Assembly: GCA_002238685.1 (NCBI GenBank) | Contig: MPMV01000026.1 | Location: 1-59,382 of the forward strand | From: a bacterium EF100-94H03 bin56 | GTDB taxonomy: Bacteria; Pseudomonadota; Alphaproteobacteria; SP197 | DNA length: 59,382 nt | Reading direction: 5' to 3' | Shown: positions 26,628 through 35,538 of the stretch, piece by piece | Layout: each line of letters starts with the position of its first letter | Numbering within the stretch: position 1 is the first letter of the stretch | The notes under the pieces: generated by a model | The model's input: only the letters and a program-made list of their open reading frames with translations | Told to the model about the DNA's origin: nothing | The model's database searches: none | Program-made: the position numbers and the translations under genes

Positions 26628-27719
26628 TCATGGTCCGGTATCAAGACGCCGGAATGCAGTTGCGAGAACGTCCGGGTTGGCAACATGGCGAGGCCGCGTG
26701 CCTGCCAGCAGGCGCGCCAGGCCGTCGGCCAGCATGGCCGCCGTGCGCGCCGGGACGTCACTCGAAATGCCGGCGACGTGTGGTGTGAGGAGAAGTCGGT
26801 CCGGGGTTACGCCGAACAGCGGACTGTCCGGCGGCAGCGGCTCATCGGGATAGACATCGATGAGGGCGCCGGCGATCCGGTCATCGGCCAGTGCCGCCAG
26901 GAGCGCATCGTAGTCAAGTGCCGCTGCCCGCGCGGTATTGAGAAGCCAGGGTCGTTTCGCCATGGCGGCGAATTCGTTCCTGCCCAGCAACGGCCGGCTT
27001 CCTCCGGCAAGGCGGGCGTGAATGGAAATGATTGTGCTTTCAGCGAGAAGGCTATCCAGCGGTACTGCCTCGACTCCCGCTGCCGCCAGGCTGGCCGGGT
27101 CGGCGAAGGGGTCCGTTGCCAGCACCCGGGTGCCAAAGGCCCGGGCGAGACGGGCCACCAGGCAGCCGATCCGGCCGGCACCGACGAGTCCCAGCGTCTG
27201 CCTGGAGAGTTCCGGACCACTCGGTTTCTCGAAGGTATCCTCCAGCGGCGTTGTCCACGAACCCTGACGCACCCAGTCCAGCGCCACGGGAATCCTGCGC
27301 ATGAGGTTGATCATGCCGGCAATGACGAATTCGGCGACCGCGTCCTCGTTGCGACCAGGTGCATGGAGCACCGGGATTCCGCGTTCGCTGGCGGCGGCGA
27401 CATTGATGTTGACCGGACCGCCCCTGCCGCAGCAGATGGCGACAAGTCGGGGTGCCCGGTCGATCAGATCCGCCGTCACCGGAGCGAAGGTGGTGACAAG
27501 AAACTGGCAGTCGGCGACATGGCGTGCGATCTCGTCGACATTGCCGAACGCCTCGGACACCTCGCCGGAGCGGTACGCCGTGACGTCGTTGCTCTCGATG
27601 TCGATGCTGCGAAACGAAACGGCCATCCCGTCAGCGGCGAGTCGGTCGCCAAGGACGCGTTCGAAGAGTGCTGCCGGGGTGAAATCGTCACCCAGAACGA
27701 GACATGTCCATGCCGTCAT
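26628..27719 (-). CDS. D-2-hydroxyacid dehydrogenase family protein
   Basis: 363 residues from ATG 27719, overlapping the kinase stop (ATGA). NAD motif LGLVGAGRIGCLVARLA near the middle; the catalytic region keeps LLNTARAAALDYDALL (usually NxARGxxVD), DVYPDEPLP and the histidine in LLLTPHVAG. The usual arginine of NTARG is followed by alanine here, so the arginine is kept (TAR). Family reduces 2-keto acids or oxidises D-2-hydroxyacids. Coupled to the FGGY kinase, so probably handles an acid made in the polyol route. Confidence 0.8.
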   Translation of the reverse strand: MTAWTCLVLGDDFTPAALFERVLGDRLAADGMAVSFRSIDIESNDVTAYRSGEVSEAFGNVDEIARHVADCQFLVTTFAPVTADLIDRAPRLVAICCGRGGPVNINVAAASERGIPVLHAPGRNEDAVAEFVIAGMINLMRRIPVALDWVRQGSWTTPLEDTFEKPSGPELSRQTLGLVGAGRIGCLVARLARAFGTRVLATDPFADPASLAAAGVEAVPLDSLLAESTIISIHARLAGGSRPLLGRNEFAAMAKRPWLLNTARAAALDYDALLAALADDRIAGALIDVYPDEPLPPDSPLFGVTPDRLLLTPHVAGISSDVPARTAAMLADGLARLLAGTRPRHVANPDVLATAFRRLDTGP

Positions 27720-29191
27720 TTTCTGACCTCGAGACAGAGTTCCACGGCCCGGCACCACGCCTGGTAGCGCTCGTCCAGGTTGGACCGCATGGTTTCCCGC
27801 GGTTCGAAATGCGTGTCATCCTCGGTTGATTCCGTCGTGTCTCCGGCCCACAGGCCGGCACCGACGCCCGCCATGCGGGCGATGCCGTAGGCCGTGAGCT
27901 CAGGATGTGCAGACCGGATGACCGGGCGCGCAAGAATGTCGGCCTGCAACTGGAGGAAGTGGTCACTTCGGGCGAGACCGCCGTCCACGCGAACGGCACC
28001 ATCGGTCTTCATGTCGTCGAGAACATGTTTCACCTGGAAGCAGATGGCCTCAAGGGCAGCCAGGCAGACGTCGCTGTCATCGCTCGAGGCGTCGAGACCC
28101 ATCACTGCGGCGCGGGCATGCGGATTCCACCAGGGCGATGCCAGCCCCTGGAAGGCAGGGACGAGGATGACGCCCGATCTGGTGTCGGCGCCCTGCGCCC
28201 GGTCGATGACCTCGCTGGCGTCGCCACACAACCTGAGGCGGTTGACGAGCCAGTCGAGGATGGCGCCTGCATACATCACGAACCCTTCCAGCGCGTAGGT
28301 CGGCTGGTCGAGATGCCAGGCAATGGTCTCGAGACCTCCTGCCACGGCCGAAGTCCGGCGTTCATGGCCACCGTTCATCCACACGAATGCACCGGTGCCG
28401 TACGTGCTCTTCACTGCGCCTTCATGCAGACAGCCATGACCGAACAGGGAAGCCTGCTGATCACCGAGGACTGCTGTCAGCGGGATCTGTGCACCGAAAT
28501 GTCTCCTTGCGCATGTCGCAATCATGCCTCCTGAAGGGATCACCCGCGGCATGGTGCCAGGGTCGAGGTCGAAGAGCGCGACGAGATCGCTGTCCCATGC
28601 CAGCGAGCCGATGTTGAAGAGCATAGTGCGAGAGGCGTTGCTGTAGTCGGTGGCATGAAGGGCGCCGTCGCTCAGGCGCCAAAGGAGCCAGCTGTCGACC
28701 GTGCCCCACAACACCTCTCCACGTGCCAGCGCTCTTGCGATCTCCGGCTCGTAACGCATGATCCAGCGCAGCTTGGTTGCGGTGAAGGTCGGGTCGAGAT
28801 CGAGCCCGGTCCTGTCGCGAATGAACCGGCGATTGTCAGGCGTGTCGATTTCCGCCGTGACACCGGTGCTGCGGCGGCATTGCCAGACAATGACAGGGTG
28901 AACGGGGCGACCGGTATCCCGTTCCCACAGCACCAGGGATTCGGTGTGATTGTCGATGCCGAACCCGGCGACGGCCGAGGCCGGAACAGTGGTGATGTCG
29001 AGAAGTTCCCGGGCGCAGTCAAGAACGTTCGCCACCATGGCCTCGGCATCCTGCTCCACAAGGCCGGGCGCCGGATGGCTCACCGGCAATGCCCTGGCGG
29101 TCTGCCCGAGCATGCGCCCCTTGCCATCGAGCATGACGGCCTTGGTGCCGGAGGTGCCCTGATCGATACCGATCACATGATCGCGGGTCAT
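27716..29191 (-). CDS. FGGY-family carbohydrate kinase (glycerol kinase-like)
   Basis: 491 residues. It starts VIGIDQGTSGTKAVMLD, the phosphate-1 motif of FGGY kinases, has GFGIDNHTESLVLWERDTGRP and TATKLRWIM as in glycerol kinases, the adenosine site YGTGAFVWMNGG and the C-terminal RVDGGLARSDHFLQLQADI. Length and motifs are normal. Phosphorylates glycerol or a related small polyol in the cytosol. Lies between the binding-protein gene and the dehydrogenase gene and shares their strand, forming the uptake-and-activation part of the locus. Confidence 0.85.
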   Translation of the reverse strand: MTRDHVIGIDQGTSGTKAVMLDGKGRMLGQTARALPVSHPAPGLVEQDAEAMVANVLDCARELLDITTVPASAVAGFGIDNHTESLVLWERDTGRPVHPVIVWQCRRSTGVTAEIDTPDNRRFIRDRTGLDLDPTFTATKLRWIMRYEPEIARALARGEVLWGTVDSWLLWRLSDGALHATDYSNASRTMLFNIGSLAWDSDLVALFDLDPGTMPRVIPSGGMIATCARRHFGAQIPLTAVLGDQQASLFGHGCLHEGAVKSTYGTGAFVWMNGGHERRTSAVAGGLETIAWHLDQPTYALEGFVMYAGAILDWLVNRLRLCGDASEVIDRAQGADTRSGVILVPAFQGLASPWWNPHARAAVMGLDASSDDSDVCLAALEAICFQVKHVLDDMKTDGAVRVDGGLARSDHFLQLQADILARPVIRSAHPELTAYGIARMAGVGAGLWAGDTTESTEDDTHFEPRETMRSNLDERYQAWCRAVELCLEVRK

Positions 29192-29254
29192 CGAAACAGA
29201 AGGGCCGGCTCCCGAACCCGGTGCGAAGGGTCCGGGAGCCGGACTGGAATCGCC

Positions 29255-30775
29255 TTACTGGTGTTCGGCGAGTGCCGGAATCTCGGCGTAAATCTCCTCG
29301 ACCGCGGCATCAAGGCCCTCCTTGGGCTCCATCTGCCCTGCCAGGACGGCACTCAGGTGCTTCATGAGGATCTCTTCGAGGGTGGCGTACTCGGGGAAGT
29401 TCTCCAGCTTGAAGATCACCGGTTGCGTCTCGCCCGTCACCGGATCGACGGCATCGACGTAACTCGCCGGAACGCCATCGGCCTCGCCACTGTTGCGCAG
29501 GGCCGGCTGCCCGTCGTACTCGGGAACGCGACCGCTCAGCATGTAGTGATTGGTGGCGGCATAATCGAGTGCCCTCACCGAATCCTCGTGATAGGCAGAT
29601 TCGGTGAGTGAAATGCTACCCGTCGACATCAGCTTCGCCTGCACGTCCGGCCGTTGAGTCCACTGCAGGAAGAGAGCTGCCGCTTCCGGGTTCTTCGAGC
29701 TTGTCGGGATGAACATGCCCCACTGGTGCAGGTTGACGATCTTGCGGGCACCGATGGGTGTGCCGCTGAACGCGACCCTGCCGGCGACAGTCGACTGCTC
29801 TTCATCGTGCGCCATGGCGTACGACGCATCGGCCCACAACAGGGCCTGGGCAGCAATGCCGCTCTGGATGGCGGCGAGCTGCTCGTCCCAAGTGTAGGTC
29901 AGTGCTCCGGGCGGGCATGTCTCAAGCAGCAGGTCCCTGTAGAACGTCAGGGCCTCGACACCCTTCTCGTTGTTGATCACAACGGGTCCGTACTCGGGGC
30001 CGGAGGCACTGTCGATGACGAGACCGTCGTAAGCGTAGAGAATGTTGTAGAAGTTGTAGAGCATCGAGACATGGCGCTTGCCCGCAAGAGTGAGGCCGTA
30101 GAAGGGCTGCTCCAGGGTTTCCCCGGCCAGCATGTCACCCGAATCACGGGTAAAGAACGTCGCCGTGTCGCGAAGCTCATCGAGCGTGACGGGCGGCGAG
30201 GGCAGATCGTAACCGTAGGCTTCCTTGAAGGCAGCCTGCTCATCGGGGTGCTCAAACACGTCATAACGCCAGTTGAGATAGATCGTGTGCGCCGAGAAGG
30301 GCACACCGTAGAGCGTACCCTCGTGGGCCAGCGACGCGTTGAGCCAGTCCTGGCTCAGCACCTGGTCGACCACGGCAAATTCCGGATCGGCAAGGGCCGG
30401 ATCGTTGAGATAGGTCTCCAGAGGAAGAGCCCAGCCATTGACCACGAGCGTCGGCACCCGCATCAGCGGGTTGAGCACCGCATCATAGAAACCGGTGCCG
30501 CCAATGAAATCGGCCGACGTTTTCTGGATGACCTGATCGAAGGCATGCTGTTCAACCTCGACCATGATGCCGGTCTCCGCCTCGAAGGCCGCCTTCTGCT
30601 GGTCCAGGGATTCGAGAGGGGGCAGGGCTTCGCCGATGACGCGGATCGTCACCCCCTCGTAGGGCTTTGCGGCCTCGCTGAGAGACCACTCTTCCGCCGA
30701 CGCACCGGATAGCACGACACTGCCGCCGGCCACCATCGCGGCAAGCAGCAGACTGCGGGAACGGGTTCTGAACAT
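29255..30775 (-). CDS. ABC transporter polyol/sugar-binding protein
   Basis: 506 residues from ATG 30775, with a perfect GAGGAGGACAAC leader. A signal peptide of about 27 residues ends GASA before EEW. The mature protein is a type-1 extracellular solute-binding protein: VTIRVIGEALPPLESLDQQK, FIGGTGFYDAVL, YGVPFSAHTIYLNWRYDVF and a C-terminal QPVIFKLENFPEYAT. Gram-negative periplasm. The matching permeases and ATPase lie about 8 kb away on the same strand, with the catabolic genes between; no other importer is nearby. Confidence 0.85.
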   Translation of the reverse strand: MFRTRSRSLLLAAMVAGGSVVLSGASAEEWSLSEAAKPYEGVTIRVIGEALPPLESLDQQKAAFEAETGIMVEVEQHAFDQVIQKTSADFIGGTGFYDAVLNPLMRVPTLVVNGWALPLETYLNDPALADPEFAVVDQVLSQDWLNASLAHEGTLYGVPFSAHTIYLNWRYDVFEHPDEQAAFKEAYGYDLPSPPVTLDELRDTATFFTRDSGDMLAGETLEQPFYGLTLAGKRHVSMLYNFYNILYAYDGLVIDSASGPEYGPVVINNEKGVEALTFYRDLLLETCPPGALTYTWDEQLAAIQSGIAAQALLWADASYAMAHDEEQSTVAGRVAFSGTPIGARKIVNLHQWGMFIPTSSKNPEAAALFLQWTQRPDVQAKLMSTGSISLTESAYHEDSVRALDYAATNHYMLSGRVPEYDGQPALRNSGEADGVPASYVDAVDPVTGETQPVIFKLENFPEYATLEEILMKHLSAVLAGQMEPKEGLDAAVEEIYAEIPALAEHQ

Positions 30776-30846
30776 GTTGTCCTCCTCGCTGACAGACTTG
30801 TGATTGAACGGCCCCACCGACTTCCGGCAAGCCGTCACGAGCACTA

Positions 30847-30862
30847 TGCCGGTTCTCCGGCA
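30847..30862. promoter_or_regulatory. Perfect palindrome upstream of the binding-protein gene
   Basis: TGCCGG-TTCT-CCGGCA, 72-87 bases before the binding-protein ATG. Read on the minus strand it runs into a CATAGT hexamer that could be a -10 box, so it may be an operator. It could also be a hairpin ending the DUF6058-like gene. Confidence 0.4.
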
Positions 30863-30932
30863 GCGAGTCATCTTGAGGCGCGCCGAACCCTTCAGTCCGC
30901 TGCACCTTCCCCTGCAGATCCTGGGGAATCGT

Positions 30933-31703
30933 TCAGGATGGGCGGTTCCGGAATGACAGGGGTGCCGCGCCGGCTCTCCGGCTGGCTGGGACATACGAGA
31001 CGGCGTCAGCGAGCGCGTCCACCAGGCGGGCGCGGCTGGCCTCGTGACGGTCGTGCGGCGAGAAGGGTGGAACGATGGCATCGTACTCCGCCATGGCGTG
31101 GCGGACCTTGCGGGCCTCCACCGGTGAATAGGAGGTCCTCGTTCCGTCGCCGGTGAGCCGTTTCAGGCGTTCGACAGCGACAGTCTTGCGGGCAATGTTC
31201 CGGATGTCCCAGGAGTCATGGACACAGATACCCCATGTCCCGGCACGCCAGTTGGTCCAGACATAGGCTTCGAAGTGGATGTCGAAACCCTTCCTGTCGA
31301 TGGCGCCGTCTTCAGACATGAAACCCCCGTACGCGATTTCGGCGCCACCATGGCGAACGAGGCCATCGAGAAAACCGGTGCGAAGCTCCTCCTTGAGAAC
31401 CGGAGCAAGGCGCCGGGGAGAGCTTCCTTCGAGACGTGGTGCAATCGACAGGACCCAGGTGACGACGTCGGCTGCGAAATGGCGGGAGATGGTCTTCAGC
31501 GAGACCGTGTCGGCAGCGCCGTTGATGTGGGCCCATATCTCCTCGCGGTGACGGCGCTCGTAGCTGGCGCCCGGCATGCATCCGCTGGCGATCAGGTCCT
31601 CGAGACGATCGGCTGCCAGTCCTGTTCTCTCCGCGATGTCGTGAAGCGACACGTAGCGCTCTTCGAGATAGGATTCGAGTTGGTCAGTGGTCCGGTTCGA
31701 CAT
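30933..31703 (-). CDS. DUF6058-like protein
   Basis: 256 residues. The N-terminus (TTDQLESYLEERYVSLHDIAERTGL) looks like a small helical, HTH-like segment; the middle holds GFMSEDGAIDRKGFDIHFEAYVW and WGICVHDSWDIRNIARKTVAVERLK; the C-terminus ends with a basic tail. This layout recalls the DUF6058 family, annotated without known activity; the assignment is from memory. No signal peptide or membrane helix. Divergent from an ArsR-type regulator with only 24 bases between the two starts, so the two are probably co-regulated. Confidence 0.5.
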   Translation of the reverse strand: MSNRTTDQLESYLEERYVSLHDIAERTGLAADRLEDLIASGCMPGASYERRHREEIWAHINGAADTVSLKTISRHFAADVVTWVLSIAPRLEGSSPRRLAPVLKEELRTGFLDGLVRHGGAEIAYGGFMSEDGAIDRKGFDIHFEAYVWTNWRAGTWGICVHDSWDIRNIARKTVAVERLKRLTGDGTRTSYSPVEARKVRHAMAEYDAIVPPFSPHDRHEASRARLVDALADAVSYVPASRRAGAAPLSFRNRPS

Positions 31704-31727
31704 GAATTATTTATGTTGTGATAAACT
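31704..31727. promoter_or_regulatory. 24-base AT-rich divergent promoter/operator
   Basis: The whole space between two divergent start codons is AT-rich and holds the short inverted repeat TTAT-GTTGTG-ATAA. ArsR-type repressors bind such AT-rich dyads in their own promoters. There is no room for ordinary leaders with ribosome sites, so at least one of the messages may be leaderless. Confidence 0.45.
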
Positions 31728-32429
31728 ATGAATGTCAAGGCGACGATGGTGACTGTCGGGTCGATGATCGGCTCACCGGCCCGGGCGACGATGCTCGCCG
31801 CCCTCCTCGACCGGCGGGCACTGACGGCAACCGAGCTGGCGCGCCGGGCGTCAGTTTCATCGGCTTCGGCAAGCCAGCACCTGGCGAAGCTGACCGCATC
31901 GGGACTCCTGGTTGTCGAGAGGCACGGCCGGCATCGCTACTACTCCATTGCCTCCGCTGACATCGCCGCGGCACTCTCCACGCTCGAGCGTCTCGGTGCT
32001 CCCCTCCCCAGACCGCCGGCACCCAGGGAATCCGCCGCAATTCGTCAGGCGCGTCTGTGCTACGACCATGTTGCCGGCGGTCTCGGTGTCGGCATCACCG
32101 ACGCCATGCTTGGCAACGGCTGGCTCGAATCGTCAGGCCGTGACTACCTGCTGACAGAACCTGGTGACAGATTTCTCCAGGGCCTCGGTGTCGATGTCGA
32201 TGGCGCCCGGGCGAAGCGGCGACTCTTTGCCCGCGCATGTCTCGACTGGAGCGAGCGCCGCGCGCACCTGGCAGGAGCTCTCGGCGCCGCCCTGGCTGCC
32301 CGGCTGTTCGAACTGGACTGGCTGGAACGTTCCGGGCGCCCGCGCGAGATTCGCGTTACCGCCCGGGGCGAGGCGGAGTTCGCCCGCCTGTTCGGCATGA
32401 CGTCAGCGAAAGGGGTGGGTGACCACTGA
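31728..32429 (+). CDS. ArsR-type winged-helix transcriptional regulator
   Basis: 233 residues, about twice a minimal ArsR. Residues 10-80 are the winged helix: IGSPARATMLAALLDRRALTATELARRA, SASQHLAKLTASGLLVVERHGRHRYYSIAS. No CxC metal motif is seen in the recognition helix, so a metal sensor is unlikely. The extension (residues 95-233) has further helices and a second wing-like end (RPREIRVTARGEAEF), as in the helix-turn-helix family with a duplicated domain. Likely controls itself and the divergent DUF6058-like gene, perhaps also the exporter gene downstream. Confidence 0.8.
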   Translation: MNVKATMVTVGSMIGSPARATMLAALLDRRALTATELARRASVSSASASQHLAKLTASGLLVVERHGRHRYYSIASADIAAALSTLERLGAPLPRPPAPRESAAIRQARLCYDHVAGGLGVGITDAMLGNGWLESSGRDYLLTEPGDRFLQGLGVDVDGARAKRRLFARACLDWSERRAHLAGALGAALAARLFELDWLERSGRPREIRVTARGEAEFARLFGMTSAKGVGDH

Positions 32430-32552
32430 CATCTGCGCCCTTGCCGGGGCCGTCCGCTCAATCGGTTGTTCGAATGCTGCGGGGCCTGTGCCATGGTATG
32501 GGCAGCGTCGCTGCGAAACCCTCCCACAGGAAACAGGGCACGGAACCAACAC

Positions 32553-33740
32553 ATGCGCCAGCCCCCTGTGCGCAGGCCGTCCCTGCTTGTCCTGGTGATG
32601 ATCGCGTCGATCGGTCCCCTGGCGCTGCAGGTCCTGGTCCCGGCGATGCCCGGCCTGGCCAGCGATTTCGGCACGGATTTTTCCATCACTCAGATGTCCC
32701 TCTCGGTCTACCTGGTCGGCATGGTGGTGGGGCAACTCGTCTATGGCCCCCTCTCCGACCGGTTCGGCCGCCGTCCGGTCCTCATGGCAGGACTCGTGGT
32801 CTATGTCGGTGGCACACTCTTTTGCCTGGTGGCATGGGATATCGTGCCGCTTATCATCGGCCGGGCGTTCCAGGCGCTGGGTGGCAGCGCCGGGATTGTG
32901 CTGGCGCGCGCCATCATCAGGGATATCCACGATCGCGAGGGATCGGCGCAGATGCTCGCCTATGCCACGGCGGGCATGATCCTCGCACCGATGATCGGCG
33001 CCATCGCCGGCGGCTATCTCTACGAGTGGTATGGCTGGCAGTCGGTCATGCTGCTGGTGCTGGTCATCGGCCTTCTCGTCACCGGAGTCTGCATCTTTGG
33101 CTTAAGCGAAACCAACACGAGGCGCACGTCCCGAACGTCGTTTCGGGACATTGCGAGGGATTGCGCGCGCCTCCTGCGCAAGCGCCGTTTCCTGGGCTAC
33201 GCCCTGCAGGTCACCTTCACCACGGCAACGTTCTTCACGTTCCTGGGAGGTGCATCGGCGGTGGCGGTGGTCATCTACGGCCGCAGTCCGTCGGAGTACG
33301 CCCTCTGGTTCGTGCTGGTTTCGGGCAGCTACATGACCGGCAACTTCATCTCCGGGCGCATCAGCCGTCGGGTCGGCATCGACCGGATGATCACCATCGG
33401 GACCGTGGTCTCGTCCGCGGCCGCCCTCGTCATGATGATCCTCTTCGTTTCCGGCTGGTTCGGACTGGTCCACTTCTTCCTGCTGGCAGGCATGATGTCC
33501 CTGGGCAACGGCTTCAGCATGCCCAACGGCTTCGCCGGCATCGTCAGCGTCGAACCCGGCCGCGCCGGGACGGCCTCAGGCCTCTCCGGCGCCCTGCAGA
33601 TGAGTCTGGGCGCGATCGCCATGACGGTCATCGGCCACACCCTGGCGGAAAGCCCGCTGCCGGTGATTGTCATCATGCTCGTCCTTTCGCTGCTGGCGCT
33701 GATCGCCCATTTGCATGGCACAAGAGGGGAAGTACCTTGA
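32553..33740 (+). CDS. MFS multidrug-type exporter (Bcr/CflA family)
   Basis: 395 residues from ATG 32553. Twelve predicted helices; MFS motif A GPLSDRFGRRPVLMAG lies between helices 2 and 3, and AGGYLYEWYGWQSVMLL is motif-C-like. The start LVMIASIGPLALQVLVPAMPGLASDF is typical of Bcr/CflA drug exporters. Inner membrane, proton-coupled. Starts the plus-strand run that continues with oxidoreductase, SDR, nucleoside hydrolase and peptidase genes; the real cargo may be related to those rather than to a drug. Confidence 0.85.
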   Translation: MRQPPVRRPSLLVLVMIASIGPLALQVLVPAMPGLASDFGTDFSITQMSLSVYLVGMVVGQLVYGPLSDRFGRRPVLMAGLVVYVGGTLFCLVAWDIVPLIIGRAFQALGGSAGIVLARAIIRDIHDREGSAQMLAYATAGMILAPMIGAIAGGYLYEWYGWQSVMLLVLVIGLLVTGVCIFGLSETNTRRTSRTSFRDIARDCARLLRKRRFLGYALQVTFTTATFFTFLGGASAVAVVIYGRSPSEYALWFVLVSGSYMTGNFISGRISRRVGIDRMITIGTVVSSAAALVMMILFVSGWFGLVHFFLLAGMMSLGNGFSMPNGFAGIVSVEPGRAGTASGLSGALQMSLGAIAMTVIGHTLAESPLPVIVIMLVLSLLALIAHLHGTRGEVP

Positions 33741-33765
33741 TGAAGCCGAACCGGGAGATGCGTCG

Positions 33766-34737
33766 TTGAAAGCCTTGCTGTGTCACACGTGGGGGGGACC
33801 TGAAGACCTTGTCGTGGGTGACGTGCCCGAACCTGAGCCCGGTCCCGGCGAGGTTGTCGTCGGTGTCGAGGGCTGTGGAGTCAATTTCGCCGACACCCTC
33901 ATCATCCAGGGCAAGTACCAGGTCAGGCCCGAACACCCGTTCTCGCCAGGCATGGAAGTGGCCGGCACGGTCCTGAAGACCGGGTCCGGGGTGGAGGGCT
34001 TCAGACCCGGTGACGCGGTCATCGGCATGCCCGGTGTCGGCGGTTTCGCCGAACAGGTGGTGTGCAAGGTCTCTCAGGTGATGCGGCGTCCCGCCGGCAT
34101 CGTTGCCGTGGCGGCCGCCGCCATTCCCATCGTCTACGGCACGGCGCACATCGGCCTTGAACACAGGGGCATGCTTCAACCGGGCGAGAGTCTCCTCGTG
34201 CACGGAGCGTCGGGCGGCGTCGGCCTCGCCGCGGTCGAGGTGGGCAAGGCCATGGGCGCCTTCGTCATTGCCACGGCGAGCAGTGCCGACAAGCTGGAGA
34301 CGGCACGCCGACACGGTGCGGACCATGTCATCGACTACCACGCCGGAGAATTCCGCGACGAAGTCAAGGAAATCACGAATGGCGGCGCCGACGTCATCTT
34401 TGATCCCGTGGGTGGTGACGTCTTCGACCAGTCGTTGCGCTGCATTGCCTGGGAGGGTCGGCTGCTCGCGATAGGATTTGCCTCGGGACGCATTCCCCAG
34501 GCGCCCGCCAACATCCTGCTCGTCAAGAACATTGCCGTCATCGGTGTTCACTGGTCCAACTACCGCGAAAGCCAGCCCGAACTCCTTGCCCGTTCCTTCG
34601 ACCGGATCTTCACGTGGATATCCGACGGGAAGCTGCGCCCGCTGGTCTCGAGGACCTGCACTCTCGAGGAGGCGCCGCAAGCACTCGCCGACCTCGCCGG
34701 CCGCCGGGTCCGTGGCAAGATCGTGGTCGCTCCTTGA
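33766..34737 (+). CDS. Zinc-free quinone oxidoreductase / enoyl reductase (MDR family)
   Basis: I choose the TTG at 33766 (reading MKALLCHTWGGPEDL), which has a GGGAG site and the usual family start; an earlier ATG at 33715 adds 17 unlike residues. 323 residues. Cofactor motif HGASGGVGLAAVEVGKAMGA near 145, and KNIAVIGVHWSNY with VRGKIVVAP at the end, as in NADPH:quinone reductases of the QOR type. Zinc ligands are absent. Reduces quinones or activated alkenes. Start lies 25 bases after the exporter stop. Confidence 0.85.
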   Translation: MKALLCHTWGGPEDLVVGDVPEPEPGPGEVVVGVEGCGVNFADTLIIQGKYQVRPEHPFSPGMEVAGTVLKTGSGVEGFRPGDAVIGMPGVGGFAEQVVCKVSQVMRRPAGIVAVAAAAIPIVYGTAHIGLEHRGMLQPGESLLVHGASGGVGLAAVEVGKAMGAFVIATASSADKLETARRHGADHVIDYHAGEFRDEVKEITNGGADVIFDPVGGDVFDQSLRCIAWEGRLLAIGFASGRIPQAPANILLVKNIAVIGVHWSNYRESQPELLARSFDRIFTWISDGKLRPLVSRTCTLEEAPQALADLAGRRVRGKIVVAP

Positions 34738-34755
34738 GGCGGCGAGGCAAGCGTG

Positions 34756-35535
34756 ATGAAACATGAAGGCAAGGTTGCGGTGGTGACCGGGGCGGCCCAG
34801 GGAATCGGGCTCGCCTGTGCCAGACGGCTCGCGGGTGAAGGTGCTCTGGTCGTCATGGGGGACATCCAGGGGGCGAAGGTTGCAGGGGAAGCAGAGTTGC
34901 TGGGCGCCGTCGCCATGACCACGGACGTGTCGCGTCGCAAGGACGTCGACGCCCTCATCGGGTGCGCTGTCGACACGCACGGCAGGCTCGACATCATGAT
35001 CAACAACGCCGGGGTCGGTTTCAGCGCCGGCGTCCTGGACATCGCGGAAGAGGACTTTGACCGCATCCTCGGCGTCAATCTCAAGGGTGTGCTGTTCGGT
35101 TCCCAGGCGGCGGCACGCATCATGGTGGAGCAGTCATCCGGAGGCGCCATCGTCAACATGTCTTCGGTCCAGGCCGAGCTCGCAATTCCCAACAGCGTTG
35201 CCTACGGCGTCTCGAAGGCGGGGATCAATCAGCTGACAAGGATCTTTTCTGTCGCCCTGGCAAGCCAGAATGTCAGGTGCAATGCGGTGGGGCCCGGCAC
35301 CATCCTCACCGACATGGCGCGAGGCGCGGTCCTCTCCAGTGACGAGGCCTACCGGATGATCCTGTCGCGCACGCCGCTGGGTCGTCTGGGCGAAGCGGAC
35401 GAAGTCGCCTCCGTCGTCTCGTTCCTGGCAAGCGACGATGCCGCCTATGTCACGGGCCAGGTCATCTATCCCGACGGTGGACGCATGCCGGTGAACTACA
35501 CCGTTCCGGTGGACACGCTGCCCGCGATAGATTGA
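34756..35535 (+). CDS. Short-chain dehydrogenase/reductase
   Basis: 259 residues from ATG 34756 (a GTG three bases earlier is also possible). Cofactor motif TGAAQGIGLACARRLA, NNAGVGF, catalytic serine in NMSSVQAE, and the pair Y-x3-K in YGVSKAG; closing VTGQVIYPDGGR. Classical SDR of the glucose-dehydrogenase/FabG type. It follows the quinone reductase gene by 18 bases and precedes the nucleoside hydrolase gene by three. Substrate unknown; a sugar or polyol is possible given its neighbour. Confidence 0.85.
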   Translation: MKHEGKVAVVTGAAQGIGLACARRLAGEGALVVMGDIQGAKVAGEAELLGAVAMTTDVSRRKDVDALIGCAVDTHGRLDIMINNAGVGFSAGVLDIAEEDFDRILGVNLKGVLFGSQAAARIMVEQSSGGAIVNMSSVQAELAIPNSVAYGVSKAGINQLTRIFSVALASQNVRCNAVGPGTILTDMARGAVLSSDEAYRMILSRTPLGRLGEADEVASVVSFLASDDAAYVTGQVIYPDGGRMPVNYTVPVDTLPAID

Positions 35536-35538
35536 GGC

